From: Acidobacteriota bacterium | Lineage (GTDB): Bacteria; Acidobacteriota; Terriglobia; Acidiferrales; UBA7541 | Assembly (NCBI GenBank): GCA_003223325.1 | Contig: QHYS01000203.1 | Coordinates: 1-59,421 of the forward strand | Direction: 5' to 3' | Length of the DNA stretch: 59,421 nucleotides | The notes under the pieces: model-generated | Seen by the model: only the letters and a program-made list of their open reading frames with translations | Databases searched by the model: none | Told to the model about the DNA's origin: nothing | Shown: positions 9,454 to 18,070 of the stretch, one piece after another | Layout of the letters: every line of letters begins with the position of its first letter | Position numbering within the stretch: position 1 is the stretch's first letter | Made by a program: the position numbers and the translations under genes

Positions 9454-10137
9454 ATGCCTTCGGAAGTCATAGCGGGCTCGCTGCCCTTTGAGGCATTGCC
9501 GAGTACAGGGACGACTTCAATCGCATCGTCCGGCCCTTCGGTTCTTTCGGCCGCAGATGACCGGACGCTTATTGAGCGCGCGCAAGCCGGTGACCGTTCC
9601 GCTTTCGAGCTGCTCGTGCAGCGCTACGACCGGCAGGTCTTGCGGCTGGCGCTCAATGTGCTGGGCACCGCCGAGGATGCTCGAGACGTCTATCAAGAGG
9701 CGTTTCTGAAGATCTATCGCAACTTGCACCGGTTCCGCTTCGAATGCGCTTTCTACACGTGGATGTATCGAATCGTTACAAATATTTGTCTCGATCATCT
9801 ACGCCGCCGTCGTAGCCATCCCGAAGAACAGCCGCCTGTTGTGCGCACGGTCTCCTCTGAGGAGCGTAGCGAGGGGGATTTCTTTGATCGCCAGCAGGGT
9901 AGCGGGGTCCATTCAGATCCCGAGCGCCAGGTTTTGGGTCACGAAATTGGGCGCAGAGTTGAAGCTGCGCTTCAATCGCTCTCGCCGCGCGAGCGCATGG
10001 TTTTTGAGATGAGGCACTACCAGGGAATGAAACTACGCGCTATCGGCGATGCGCTGGGCACAACCGAAGAGACCGTGAAAAATTCTCTTTTCCGCGCCAC
10101 GAGCAAACTGCGGACCCAACTCGAGGGGTTGCGGTAA
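9454..10137 (+). CDS. ECF-type RNA polymerase sigma factor (RpoE-like)
   Basis: Region 2 is intact: an acidic start (LIERAQAGDRSAFELLVQRY), then DARDVYQEAFLKIYRNL (2.2, core binding) and FYTWMYRIVTNICLDHLRRR (2.3/2.4, melting and -10 recognition). A variable linker follows, then region 4: LSPREREMVFE-like segment, HYQGMKLRAIGDALGTTEETVKNSLFRA, the -35 helix-turn-helix. The ATG at 9454 was preferred over an in-frame GTG at 9391; neither has a convincing ribosome binding site. The next gene, 8 bases downstream, starts with a zinc-finger anti-sigma module, so the pair is probably a sigma/anti-sigma switch for envelope or stress signals. The regulon cannot be inferred here. Confidence 0.92.
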   Translation: MPSEVIAGSLPFEALPSTGTTSIASSGPSVLSAADDRTLIERAQAGDRSAFELLVQRYDRQVLRLALNVLGTAEDARDVYQEAFLKIYRNLHRFRFECAFYTWMYRIVTNICLDHLRRRRSHPEEQPPVVRTVSSEERSEGDFFDRQQGSGVHSDPERQVLGHEIGRRVEAALQSLSPRERMVFEMRHYQGMKLRAIGDALGTTEETVKNSLFRATSKLRTQLEGLR

Positions 10138-10145
10138 CGAACGTT

Positions 10146-11219
10146 ATGGTCGAAGAGCTCCATTGCTCCAATTTCGAAGATCGCGCGATCCTATACGCGG
10201 CCGGCGAACTGATCGAGGAAGACTGCGCCGCAGTCGAGGTACATGCGCAACAGTGCCCGAATTGCGCGGCCGTGCTTGCACGTGAAATCAGTTTACGTAA
10301 GGCGCTTGCCGCGCGTGTGCAGCCCGCCCATACGCTCGACCACTCCGAACTGCTGCTGGCGCGCTGCCGCAGTGAGCTCTTCGAGGCATTGGACGATGCC
10401 GCCGTCGCGCAGCCTAAACGCGCGTGGCGCTCGTTTCTAAGGCCCTGGCGGTGGGTGGGCGGCTTTCACCATGCATTTGTGTTTCATCCCGGCTGGAGTG
10501 CCGCCACGCTGATCCTCGTGGGAGCCCTTGCCGGTACTGCCGCTCGCGAATGGTATCGTCAGATCACTCTGCTAGTTCCAGGAAATCCGGTCATCACCGT
10601 CTCCGCGCCCGCGCCCATAACTCAGCCGGAGCTCGAGACCATGGCTCGAGACGGAATTCGTCTCGAGCCACGAAGTGGTTCGCGGGCTCCCAGAGTGGAA
10701 TTGCAAGTGCGCTCGCCGCAGCCGCGTGTCGTCCAGGGAACGCCGGACGATGCGGAGATCCGGCGCGTGTTGACCTACGTCATCGGACACGGCGGGCAAT
10801 TTGATGATAGCGTCCGCCTCGGGTCCCTCGACGCGCTACGGCCTAGGGCTAACGATCCTCAAGTCCGTGCGGCGATGAGCGACGCTCTCCGTCATGATCC
10901 CAATCCGGCCGTGCGCTTGCGGGCGATTGAGGCGCTTCGCGGCGTAGGTTCAGCGCCGGAAGTGCAGAGCGCCATTCTTGGCGCTCTCTCCGATGACGAT
11001 AATCCCGGTGTGCGCATTCAGGCTTTGAATACGCTTATCGAACGCATGAGAAGCCGCGGATTCTCCCGCGTGCCTCGGGATGATCGTGCCCTGAACATTC
11101 TGCGCGACCGCATGCACAACGACTCCAATAGTTATATTCGTTCGCGCAGTGCGGACGCTCTCGGGCAGCTCGCATCGATGGACGAAGACTCAGCACCGGC
11201 AAGGGGGCGCCATCCTTGA
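10146..11219 (+). CDS. Anti-sigma-like zinc-finger protein with HEAT repeats
   Basis: A 357-residue protein in three parts. Residues about 1-60 form a zf-HC2-type anti-sigma module with the H-x3-C-x2-C signature HAQQCPNC near residue 33. One membrane helix lies at about 117-135 (WSAATLILVGALAGTAA). The C-terminal 130 residues carry HEAT-like repeats: the pattern D-P-x-[VP]-[AV]-R-x-x-A-x-x-A-L recurs at HDPNPAVRLRAIEAL, DDNPGVRIQALNTL and SNSYIRSRSADALGQL. Topology suggests a cytoplasmic sigma-binding end and a periplasmic HEAT sensor or scaffold. It follows the sigma gene by 8 bases and overlaps the next ORF by 4. Role as antagonist of the upstream sigma factor is inferred from order and domain. 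Confidence 0.8.
   Translation: MVEELHCSNFEDRAILYAAGELIEEDCAAVEVHAQQCPNCAAVLAREISLRKALAARVQPAHTLDHSELLLARCRSELFEALDDAAVAQPKRAWRSFLRPWRWVGGFHHAFVFHPGWSAATLILVGALAGTAAREWYRQITLLVPGNPVITVSAPAPITQPELETMARDGIRLEPRSGSRAPRVELQVRSPQPRVVQGTPDDAEIRRVLTYVIGHGGQFDDSVRLGSLDALRPRANDPQVRAAMSDALRHDPNPAVRLRAIEALRGVGSAPEVQSAILGALSDDDNPGVRIQALNTLIERMRSRGFSRVPRDDRALNILRDRMHNDSNSYIRSRSADALGQLASMDEDSAPARGRHP
10642..10670. repeat. Perfect 12-bp hairpin inside the anti-sigma gene
   Basis: TGGCTCGAGACG (10642-10653) pairs with CGTCTCGAGCCA (10659-10670) around the 5-base loop GAATT. It lies in the linker between the membrane helix and the HEAT repeats. Whether the RNA hairpin has a role is unknown. Confidence 0.7.
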
Positions 11220-12468
11220 GATTGTCCAAGAGTGCAAGATTGCGCCCCGCGATCCCCGCCCGCTGGGCTCTAGCATTCATCGCCATGCTCCTTTTCGCGT
11301 GCTCGTCTGTAAGCGCGGATAATCCCGAGGTGACTTTCGAGCTCTCGTCGTCGGAGAGAGCGCAAGACGCTTCGAGCACCCGCCCAGCCGTTATCCCCAC
11401 GCACGCGGGACTTCAACTCACCGTCAAAGCCGGTTGCGCCAATATACAGATCCTTACGGATGCGTCGGATTCAGTGAGCTACGTTTCGCGGCCTGATCCA
11501 TGGGTCGCTGACGCCAGTCCACGCTACTTGCTGGATTTTCCTCTCACCGCTCATAACACGCCCCGCGGCGTTGTACTTATCGGCTCCGCCGGGAGGCAAA
11601 GGGACTGCCGCGCCAATGTGAGTTACGAAATTCACGTACCGCACCGTTACGATCTCGATGTTGAAGTGCAGTCAGGCGATATCGTCAGCAAGGATATTGA
11701 TGGCGTCGTGGCGTTTTCCACCGGAGGCGGACAAATCCGCGTCGGAAACATAGGCTCGAGCGACGCCGCCCCCTTAACCCTTGCAAACGTGGCGATCGTA
11801 GCCCGTCTTGAGACGGCGGGCGGCGACATTTGCGTGGGGAATGCAGCGGGTGGGCTCCACGCTGCAACCGCGGGCGGCCAAATCTTTGCAGGTGATGAGC
11901 ATGGGCCGGCGGTGCTGCGCACTGGATGCGGCGTGGCGGCGATATCGTCGCTCAAAAAGTTGATCGCGGCGTATGGGCGGATACGGCTGGCGGTCGAGTC
12001 GAAATTGGCAATGCAGGCCGACTGGCAGCGGCTGCGCCACGATTCTCTGCCGGCGAGAGAGCCGCGTTTCCAACCGCCGAACTGGGGCACGGTTCTGAGG
12101 GCCAAGAAACGACCTCGGCCATGAGCGACTTGGCGGACATTACCCAGGTCGCGCGCCTCTTCGATCTCTTCCTCCGGGGAGGGATACGGGTCGATTCCGC
12201 AGACCAGCAGAAACGCCTCATAAATTCTATTGCGCCGGAGTATCCCGACGTGGCCCGACTGGCCGGCATCGAGGGCGATGTCGCCTTGCGTATCTTCGTC
12301 GGCCAGGATGGAACGGTACGCAGCATCACCCCTGTTTCCGGGCCCCCGGTCCTGGCGCGCGCGGCAATACACGCGGTCGAGCAATGGCGTTATGCGCCCG
12401 CTCTCGTTCAGGGTCATCCCGTGAACGTAATTACTACCGTCTCGCTCGCTTTCCGTTTGCGTCGGTGA
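11216..12468 (+). pseudogene. DUF4097-type beta-helix plus TonB C-terminal protein, split by a frameshift
   Basis: Two overlapping frames together encode one protein of about 417 residues. The first (TTG at 11216, ending 12124) has a signal-type helix (ALAFIAMLLFACSSVSA), then a DUF4097/adhesin-like repeat region with recurring G-G-x-I strands (GDIVSKDIDG, GGQIRVGN, GGDICVGN, GGQIFAGD). Near 11925-11940 this pattern stops making sense, while the -1 frame carries on with GGDIVAQKVDRG and GGRVEIGN. That frame then runs into a TonB C-terminal-like domain (IAPEYPDVARLAGIEGDVALRIFVGQDG) and ends at 12468. One missing G in the G-rich stretch at 11930-11937 would explain it. The first codon overlaps the stop of the HEAT gene. 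Normal function may be an envelope sensor or TonB-like partner of the sigma module. It could be a consensus error rather than a dead gene. Confidence 0.72.
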
Positions 12469-12540
12469 GCCCGCGATGTCCCTCGGCTGCTTACCTGCCG
12501 CGATTTGGAACGTCCAACGAAAACGGAGGGCCGATTCATC

Positions 12541-13389
12541 ATGTCGAAACTAATTTCTAGAACGTTTCGTTTGGCGTTTTTCGCAGCTGGCGCAGCATTG
12601 CTGCTCGTTTCTGGATTGTTGCCAGCTAGAGCACAACAGCCGCCGCGCTCGCCCGCCATCCGCGATGCGCAAATGCCCGAGACCGGCTGGCTTGGCATTT
12701 CGATTGAAGAAGTGAGCGCCCAAAAGGCGCAGGAGCTAAAGCTCCCAGGGGTCTATGGAGTGCTGGTCACAGACGTCGACGTAGAGAGCCCCGCGGCGAA
12801 GGCGGGACTAAAAAATGGGGACGTAATCACGGACTATGCCGGCCAGCGCGTCGAGGGCGTGATCGAATTTCTACGCCTGGTACGAGAGACCCCGCCTGGC
12901 CGGACCGCCAAATTGACTATATGGAGCGACGCTCGCTCGGAGACTATCTCGGCGGAGATTGGCAAAAACGAAAACCCCAATCCGGAAAATTTATTTCAAA
13001 GCGTGATGCAGCGCTTCGGCAATCCTGGGCCAAACATGTTCGGATTCGGCCCGACACTTCCTGTTGCGCCCGTACTGGGGATTACGGGACAGGATTTGTC
13101 CGGACAGCTGGGCAAGTACTTCGGCGCTCCCGATGGCGAGGGCGTCCTGATTACCAACGTAGAAAGCAATTCAGCCGCCGCGAAAGCCGGGCTTGAGGCC
13201 GGCGACGTGATTATCAAAGTGGATGTCAATCGGGTGCGCACTTTGAGCGAATTGCGCAACCAGTTGCGCGCGAAGCGCGAGGAGAAAACCGTGACGCTCA
13301 GCGTCCTCCGCAAAGGAAGCGAAATGTCCGTTAACATTGAGCCAAGGAGAGGACGATCTCCGGGCACGGCGCCCAGCATTCCTCTTTGA
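12541..13389 (+). CDS. Secreted protein with two PDZ domains, no protease domain
   Basis: A 282-residue exported protein. The ATG at 12541 gives a clean signal peptide (LAFFAAGAALLLVSGLLPARA, cleaved after ARA). A GGAGGG lies about 12 bases upstream, while the frame's earlier TTG at 12505 would only add an unlikely tail. PDZ1 covers about 46-140 (GWLGISIEEV, ESPAAKAGLKNGDVI) and PDZ2 about 178-270 (PVLGITGQDL, SAAAKAGLEAGDVIIKVDVNRV). HtrA/DegP proteases have this double-PDZ arrangement behind a trypsin domain, but here there is no catalytic domain, so it is a binding or chaperone-like protein. It follows the sigma module and may belong to it. A strong terminator comes right after the stop. 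Confidence 0.85.
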   Translation: MSKLISRTFRLAFFAAGAALLLVSGLLPARAQQPPRSPAIRDAQMPETGWLGISIEEVSAQKAQELKLPGVYGVLVTDVDVESPAAKAGLKNGDVITDYAGQRVEGVIEFLRLVRETPPGRTAKLTIWSDARSETISAEIGKNENPNPENLFQSVMQRFGNPGPNMFGFGPTLPVAPVLGITGQDLSGQLGKYFGAPDGEGVLITNVESNSAAAKAGLEAGDVIIKVDVNRVRTLSELRNQLRAKREEKTVTLSVLRKGSEMSVNIEPRRGRSPGTAPSIPL

Positions 13390-13403
13390 TTCGAGAAAGC
13401 TGC

Positions 13404-13429
13404 AAAGGGCCGCCTCTCTGCGGCCCTTT
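13404..13429. terminator. Bidirectional intrinsic terminator
   Basis: AAAGGGCCGC (13404-13413) pairs perfectly with GCGGCCCTTT (13420-13429), loop CTCTCT. The stem has A-rich and T-rich ends on each side, so it can stop both the PDZ gene from the left and the minus-strand gene ending at 13470 from the right. It separates the two convergent sigma modules. Confidence 0.9.
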
Positions 13430-13469
13430 CCGATTGCGGCTCCACTCTGAGGGCTCAAACAAACGCGCG

Positions 13470-14189
13470 TTACTGCCGGACGATCACTACCTTGGCGGCC
13501 GGAACCTCGAGGCGAACCAGATGGAATTTCGCGTCGAAGTAGAGCTGAATTTCAAGATCGGTTGAATGCACGCGCAAAACTTCCAGGTTTTCGCTGTCGA
13601 CGCTCTTCGTACCGAGAGACTCCAGATCGATACTCCCCGGAGTGGCGTCTTGCGGGATCAGAACAGGAAAGCTTTGGGGCCCCTTGGCGTTCCAATCATA
13701 GATTCTTCCCAGAATCGCGTATTGCTCATAAAGATTGTTATCGAGTACGGCGATTCGAGTGGAATTGAATGTGAAATCTCGCTGTACTGGCTGTTTGGCC
13801 CCGGCGATGTTGGCGGACGTCTTCGCCGTGCCATTCGCGAATTCCACTGTGCCCGAGGCTTTCTTATCGCCCTGCGCGCTCCAGGTATAATGCTGTGGCG
13901 TACCGTCCGCGGAAATCCGCAGCTGGCCCGAAGAGCGCATTTCCACGCCGCCCGGGACACGGATGACGGTCTCATCCTCCATAACCCAGTTATTTCCGGC
14001 CGGCCCAAAACTAAATTCTTCCGTGCCGGCCTCATTGCCCTGTTGCAAAATCCGGAATCTTCCCTTGTCCGGCGTAAAACCGGAATCCGAAGCGGGCCTG
14101 GGAGAAGGGAGCAATCGGTTCGCTGCGCCAGGTAAGAGCAAACCTACGACTGCTAACGGCACCCACCACGGTCGCAGGCGAGCTTTCAT
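13470..14189 (-). CDS. Exported protein of unknown function
   Basis: A 239-residue protein with a signal-anchor-like N-terminus (WWVPLAVVGLLLPGAANRLL, residues 8-27). The remainder is a predicted beta-rich region with repeated strands (GRFRILQQGNEAGTEEFSFG, VEMRSSGQLRISADG, LEIQLYFDAKFHLVRLEVP), resembling the lipocalin-like or DUF3108-like proteins that describe an export-linked beta sheet. I do not assign a name. Its start overlaps the end of the shikimate kinase gene by 4 bases, so the two are translationally coupled. It is last in the minus-strand run and reads toward the shared terminator. Confidence 0.6.
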   Translation of the reverse strand: MKARLRPWWVPLAVVGLLLPGAANRLLPSPRPASDSGFTPDKGRFRILQQGNEAGTEEFSFGPAGNNWVMEDETVIRVPGGVEMRSSGQLRISADGTPQHYTWSAQGDKKASGTVEFANGTAKTSANIAGAKQPVQRDFTFNSTRIAVLDNNLYEQYAILGRIYDWNAKGPQSFPVLIPQDATPGSIDLESLGTKSVDSENLEVLRVHSTDLEIQLYFDAKFHLVRLEVPAAKVVIVRQ

Positions 14190-14803
14190 GGTTTCACCCG
14201 TCGCGCGGAGAGTTCTTCGCCCAGATTCGTCAGGCGTTTGGCAAAAGGAGCGAGCGCTAGAATTCGCGCGACGACGACTGCCGGATCGTCTTCGCCCGCG
14301 ACGCGGTAATCCGCCTGCTCATAAAAAGGCAAGCGCGCCGCCAGCAGGTTTCGGAAGCTCGCTTCATCGCGGAAGAGAGGGCGATTGTTCATAGTCGCAC
14401 AGCGTGCGAGTAGCAGGTTCACCGGGCAATCCAGCCAGATAACCACGGCGCCGAAAGCCCGGAGTCTTTCTACGATTCCAGGTTGCGCGTATGTGCCTCC
14501 GCCCATGGCGAGCACGATCGCTTCGCCTGACTCGGCCACGCGGCCGAGAGTCTTCTCGAACTGCTCCCGCTCGATCTGGCGGAAGGCTGCTTCTCCGCGT
14601 CGTTCGAAAATAGCGGAAATACTAAGGCCGGCGGACTGCTCGATGCGCGCGTCGAGATCCTCGAACCGCCACGCGAGTTGGCGCGCAAGGAGAAGTCCAA
14701 CCGTCGTCTTGCCCGATCCCATGAATCCGGCCAGGCAGGCCAGACGATAGTCGGACCGGTGTCCTGCGCTTGGATTCGACTGTGGAGAGGAGTCTGGCAA
14801 CAC
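14186..14803 (-). CDS. aroK: Shikimate kinase
   Basis: Shikimate kinase phosphorylates the 3-hydroxyl of shikimate with ATP, a cytoplasmic step toward chorismate and the aromatic amino acids. The P-loop is GFMGSGKTT (about residues 26-34). It is followed by FEDLDARIEQ, the conserved D-x-D, then ISAIFERRGEAAFRQIE with the shikimate-binding Arg, MGGGTY, and the lid segment NNRPLF. The 205-residue length fits the family with a short N-terminal extension; the GTG at 14803 is the start of the open frame and the N-terminus is uncertain. It lies between the DUF4097 gene and an exported protein, not with other aro genes. Confidence 0.93.
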   Translation of the reverse strand: MLPDSSPQSNPSAGHRSDYRLACLAGFMGSGKTTVGLLLARQLAWRFEDLDARIEQSAGLSISAIFERRGEAAFRQIEREQFEKTLGRVAESGEAIVLAMGGGTYAQPGIVERLRAFGAVVIWLDCPVNLLLARCATMNNRPLFRDEASFRNLLAARLPFYEQADYRVAGEDDPAVVVARILALAPFAKRLTNLGEELSARRVKP

Positions 14804-14815
14804 CGGCGCGACGTC

Positions 14816-15688
14816 TTACTCTCTCTTGGAGATCTTGATCGTCCCGTTAAAGGAGGCAAGCTCAACTTTGGCCCGCCCGTCGTTCATCGTGCCGAAAAGG
14901 CTTTTGGCCATGCCGTTGCGCGGTGCGGGCATATTGTGACGGTCGGGAACGACCGGCGCTTGATTGATGACATTTCCATAAAGGGAAGTGGCTCTGACGT
15001 CAAACGAGTCGCTGCTTGAAAACCGCACTTCAATGGTGCCGCTGTAATTCTTCAAAACATAGATCCCGCGATTCATGAAACTGCCGTCGAACAGGATATT
15101 CCCGGAGGAGGTCTGTACGCGCACGTTATCCATGGTCGGCTGTAGAAGTTGGAAATTACCACTAATGGAAGTGGCATCAAACCGCCCCGAGCAACGTGTG
15201 CAAATCGTCGAGCCACCGATGCTCTTCACGACCAGATAGCCCTCCACGTCCTGTAACGCCACGTCGGCAGCTACCGTATCAAAAGACATGTCTCCGTGCA
15301 CGCTGTCCACCGTCACGTTTCCGGAATCGCTCCTAACCTGAAGCTCGGACTCCACCGGCACGCTGATATCGTAGTCCGCTCGCAGGGCATCAGAATTAGG
15401 GTTGCCCGAAGTCACGCGGGTGGCGATCTCGATGCGATTGCCTACCTGTTCTGTATCCACCTCGACGTTCGTGCTCCCTCGTTGCCCCACGATCATGACC
15501 TCTTGCCTATCCCAGGCTCTTACCTGAATCCGTCCTGAGGCATTTTGAACGGTGACCACGGGCCTGCCTTGAACGGTAAAGTGCCGTTCGAAGCGCCGCG
15601 CTTGCGCACCAGCCGAGTTCGCGAAAAACAGCGCAACCAGCGTCGTACCGGCTACTCGAAACACTGATGAACCGAACCCGCCTTTCAT
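14816..15688 (-). CDS. DUF4097 family exported beta-helix protein
   Basis: A 290-residue protein with a signal peptide (residues about 8-27, ending NSAGA). The body repeats short strands with the DUF4097 pattern, often G-N-[VI]-x-V followed by a turn: SGRIQVRAW, SGNVTVDSV, SISGNFQLLQP, SSGNILFDGS, YSGTIEVRF, LYGNVINQ, FNGTIKIS. This predicts a right-handed beta-helix in the periplasm. It overlaps the anti-sigma gene by 4 bases, so the order is sigma, anti-sigma, DUF4097. The family commonly sits next to ECF sigma/anti-sigma pairs and may sense envelope status. Ligand unknown. Confidence 0.85.
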   Translation of the reverse strand: MKGGFGSSVFRVAGTTLVALFFANSAGAQARRFERHFTVQGRPVVTVQNASGRIQVRAWDRQEVMIVGQRGSTNVEVDTEQVGNRIEIATRVTSGNPNSDALRADYDISVPVESELQVRSDSGNVTVDSVHGDMSFDTVAADVALQDVEGYLVVKSIGGSTICTRCSGRFDATSISGNFQLLQPTMDNVRVQTSSGNILFDGSFMNRGIYVLKNYSGTIEVRFSSSDSFDVRATSLYGNVINQAPVVPDRHNMPAPRNGMAKSLFGTMNDGRAKVELASFNGTIKISKRE

Positions 15689-16362
15689 TGGCCCTCCAGG
15701 GCGCTGCGGTCCGTGGCCGTCGCTAGCAAGACGGCCTTTTGTTCATATGCCCCATAGAGATAATCACGGGCCATGGGATCATCGGGCTGCTCGCGAACGG
15801 ATTTTTCACACACAGCGATGAGATTATCAACGATACCAAGGTTTTCGCGCAACGAACTTGCTAGCACCGGATTGCCTTCAGGCAGCGAATCAAATACTCG
15901 CTTCAGATCGCCGTCGAGGGTTTTCCCCAGATCCGATGCGACCAACTTTGGCCGCACAGCAGAAATGCTCAGACGCACCGGGAGTACGGCCGCCGCATTT
16001 GGCTCATTCACCTGATAGCCCGCCAACATCGCTGCGATAAGCAGCAAGGAAAGAAAGGCGCCGGCCAACGCCCATCGTGGCGCCGCCCCGAACCAGCCTG
16101 AAAACCAGCCCTGCTGTGTCAGTCTCTCTCGTATCAACCCTTCCGATTCGAGTTGTTGCCGAAGGGAGGTCCAAAGGTACTCTGGCGGCTCGACCTCTTC
16201 GCTACCCCATTCCACTCCCGCTCTGCGGATGACCCCCAGTTCGCTCCACAGGACGCGGCAATCGTCACAGTCATTCATATGCGCGGAGGCTGCGGCGGAT
16301 AATGGAGCATCGGGCTGCTCTTCTAGTATCCGATCGAACTGCGCGCACTGGATTGGGCTCAT
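15685..16362 (-). CDS. Zinc-finger transmembrane anti-sigma factor
   Basis: A 225-residue protein. The N-terminus carries a zf-HC2-type anti-sigma signature (H-x3-C-x2-C as HMNDCDDC, residues 28-35, with a Cys at 6). It is predicted to bind and inhibit the upstream sigma factor in the cytoplasm. One TM helix lies at about 95-116 (WALAGAFLSLLLIAAMLAGYQ), and the C-terminal 105 residues are predicted extracytoplasmic and mostly helical. The layout is typical of ECF regulators of the group with cytosolic zinc-binding domain and periplasmic sensor. It begins 58 bases after the sigma gene stop and overlaps the DUF4097 gene by 4 bases. Confidence 0.9.
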   Translation of the reverse strand: MSPIQCAQFDRILEEQPDAPLSAAASAHMNDCDDCRVLWSELGVIRRAGVEWGSEEVEPPEYLWTSLRQQLESEGLIRERLTQQGWFSGWFGAAPRWALAGAFLSLLLIAAMLAGYQVNEPNAAAVLPVRLSISAVRPKLVASDLGKTLDGDLKRVFDSLPEGNPVLASSLRENLGIVDNLIAVCEKSVREQPDDPMARDYLYGAYEQKAVLLATATDRSALEGQ

Positions 16363-16420
16363 GGGGTTATCCTTCCGCGTCGCGACCTGTTTGGCTTGAT
16401 TGTTACTTGTTCAGGTACTC

Positions 16421-17065
16421 TCAGTGACCGCTGCCTGAGCCGCCCTTGGCGGCCTGACGTTCCTCTCGCGCGCGACTGCGCTCAAACTCGTGCAATAACT
16501 CCCGCAACCGCATCCGCGCTTTGTGAAGCTGTGATTTCGAGTTCCCAATCGAGCAGTTCATGATCACGGCAATCTCATTGTGCTCGTAACCCTGAACGTC
16601 GTGGAGCACGAAGACAGAACGGTAACCTGGCGGAAGTTGCTCGACAGCACGTTCAAGATTTACCCGATCCACGGACCCCGAAAGCCGCAGGTCAGGTCCT
16701 CCGATATCTTTGCGCGGTCCCCCGGCATCCTCGTCCGGCTCGGTCGCCTCCTCGAGCGACGTCTCCGCGAGTGTCTTCTTGCGCAAACGCATCAGCACCA
16801 CGTTCACCGCCAGGCGATGCAACCACGTGGAAAATGCTGACTCGCCGCGGAAGGTGCCAATCTTACGAAAGAGTTGCAAAAAAGCTTCCTGCGTAAGGTC
16901 TTCCGCTTCCGCTGTGTTTCCCACCATCCTCAGGCAGAGCGCGTACACCCGCCGATTATGAAGTCTGTAGATGCGCTCAAAAGCCGCGGCATCGCCCTGC
17001 TGTGCCCGTCGGATGGCCTCCGCTTCGCCTAACTCGCGGACTTCAGTTGGTCTCGTTGGGGCCAC
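16421..17065 (-). CDS. ECF-type RNA polymerase sigma factor
   Basis: A 214-residue sigma70-family factor. Region 2 shows [43 protein letters not shown] and [19 protein letters not shown]. Region 4 shows [45 protein letters not shown], the helix-turn-helix for the -35 box. Starts with GTG at 17065 and has no strong ribosome binding site. It is first in a minus-strand run with the anti-sigma and DUF4097 genes. A second ECF pair lies at 9454-11219 in the opposite direction. Promoter specificity cannot be stated. Confidence 0.92.
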   Translation of the reverse strand: MAPTRPTEVRELGEAEAIRRAQQGDAAAFERIYRLHNRRVYALCLRMVGNTAEAEDLTQEAFLQLFRKIGTFRGESAFSTWLHRLAVNVVLMRLRKKTLAETSLEEATEPDEDAGGPRKDIGGPDLRLSGSVDRVNLERAVEQLPPGYRSVFVLHDVQGYEHNEIAVIMNCSIGNSKSQLHKARMRLRELLHEFERSRAREERQAAKGGSGSGH

Positions 17066-17131
17066 CGGTCCCGTCGGGACGCATCAGCTACTATCGATGC
17101 CATCCCTGCTCCACAAGGTTGTCTACTCACG

Positions 17132-17956
17132 CTACTTATTATTATCCATAACGGTCGGGTGGTCTTGGCTCCTACGCGAGGTCTGGGGACCAGCAGATCG
17201 CTCCGGCACCGGCGCCGCTTGTGCCGCTGTCTTGCGGCAGGCCGGTTCCATTTTGGCAAAAACTTGCGCAGGACGCCGATTCGGATTCAATGACGGCTTC
17301 GGTGCGAGCGAAACCACCCTCTGCCGAAACACCGGCAACTCCGCGAGCGGCAGCACACAGAAAAACGACTTCAACACAATGGTCGTTTCGCGAAGGCTCG
17401 TGTTCAGGTCGTAATCAAGAACTTCCAAGTGTGTCCACTGCTTACGCCAGGATACAGCTATCCCTTCGGCGATGTCCCGGGCTGTCTCGCGGGTCTCTCG
17501 CTGTAACCCTGCCACGATTTCTTCCAGAGCACCGAGCTTGCGAAAAAACCGCGTACGGGCTCGAAATCGCACAAGCGCCAGCAGATTATTGGATCGCGCC
17601 ACCTGCTGGGCGCGGTCACTTCGAAAGAAAAGAGGGCGCAAAGGCGCCGTATTAGGGAATGTGCCGAACTGGCGGCCGTGTTCGTAAAGGGATCGCAAAA
17701 TCCCTCGCAGCCGCCCCGCCAGACGGTCAAACAATTCGGCGAACATGCGAGCCTGTTCACGTGCGGGCGCAAGCTTGCCCTGCTGGCATAAGTTGAAGGC
17801 GTCGTCCAGCGTGACGCTCAGGATCCCGTAGGAAATCTCCAGTTCGTTTAGGGTGGCGTCAAAAAGGCGGTCCTTCTCTTCCGGCAACCAGGCGACCCAG
17901 TCTTCCTGCACGCTGGCCGCGCGGCGTAGCCCGCGATTGGCTATTGCATCGTCCAA
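17132..17956 (-). CDS. Conserved-looking protein of unknown function
   Basis: A 274-residue protein if it starts at the TTG at 17956, where it begins LDDAIANRG and GAGG lies 7-8 bases upstream. The open frame extends to 18202, but that would run through the lysS promoter and into lysS, so the longer form is rejected. The visible sequence is helical and rich in Arg and Leu: ATLNELEISYGILSVTLDDAFNLCQQGKLAPAREQA looks like a helical bundle. A charged, proline-rich tail covers about residues 225-274. No membrane segment or motif was recognised. It is divergent from lysS with 114 bases between. Confidence 0.55.
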   Translation of the reverse strand: MDDAIANRGLRRAASVQEDWVAWLPEEKDRLFDATLNELEISYGILSVTLDDAFNLCQQGKLAPAREQARMFAELFDRLAGRLRGILRSLYEHGRQFGTFPNTAPLRPLFFRSDRAQQVARSNNLLALVRFRARTRFFRKLGALEEIVAGLQRETRETARDIAEGIAVSWRKQWTHLEVLDYDLNTSLRETTIVLKSFFCVLPLAELPVFRQRVVSLAPKPSLNPNRRPAQVFAKMEPACRKTAAQAAPVPERSAGPQTSRRSQDHPTVMDNNK

Positions 17957-18012
17957 GCCGCACCTCGTGCGGGACTGCGATGATATCACAGGCCTTTTGC
18001 GCAAGCGTTTTC

Positions 18013-18042
18013 TTGACGCTCCCAGAAACGCATCGGTATACT
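18013..18042 (+). promoter_or_regulatory. Sigma70-like promoter of lysS
   Basis: TTGACG at 18013-18018 and TATACT at 18037-18042 are separated by exactly 18 bases, 28 bases before the lysS start. GGAAAG upstream of the TTG start serves as ribosome binding site. Confidence 0.7.
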
Positions 18043-18070
18043 TCTGGAGAATCACGAACGGAAAGCCTCC

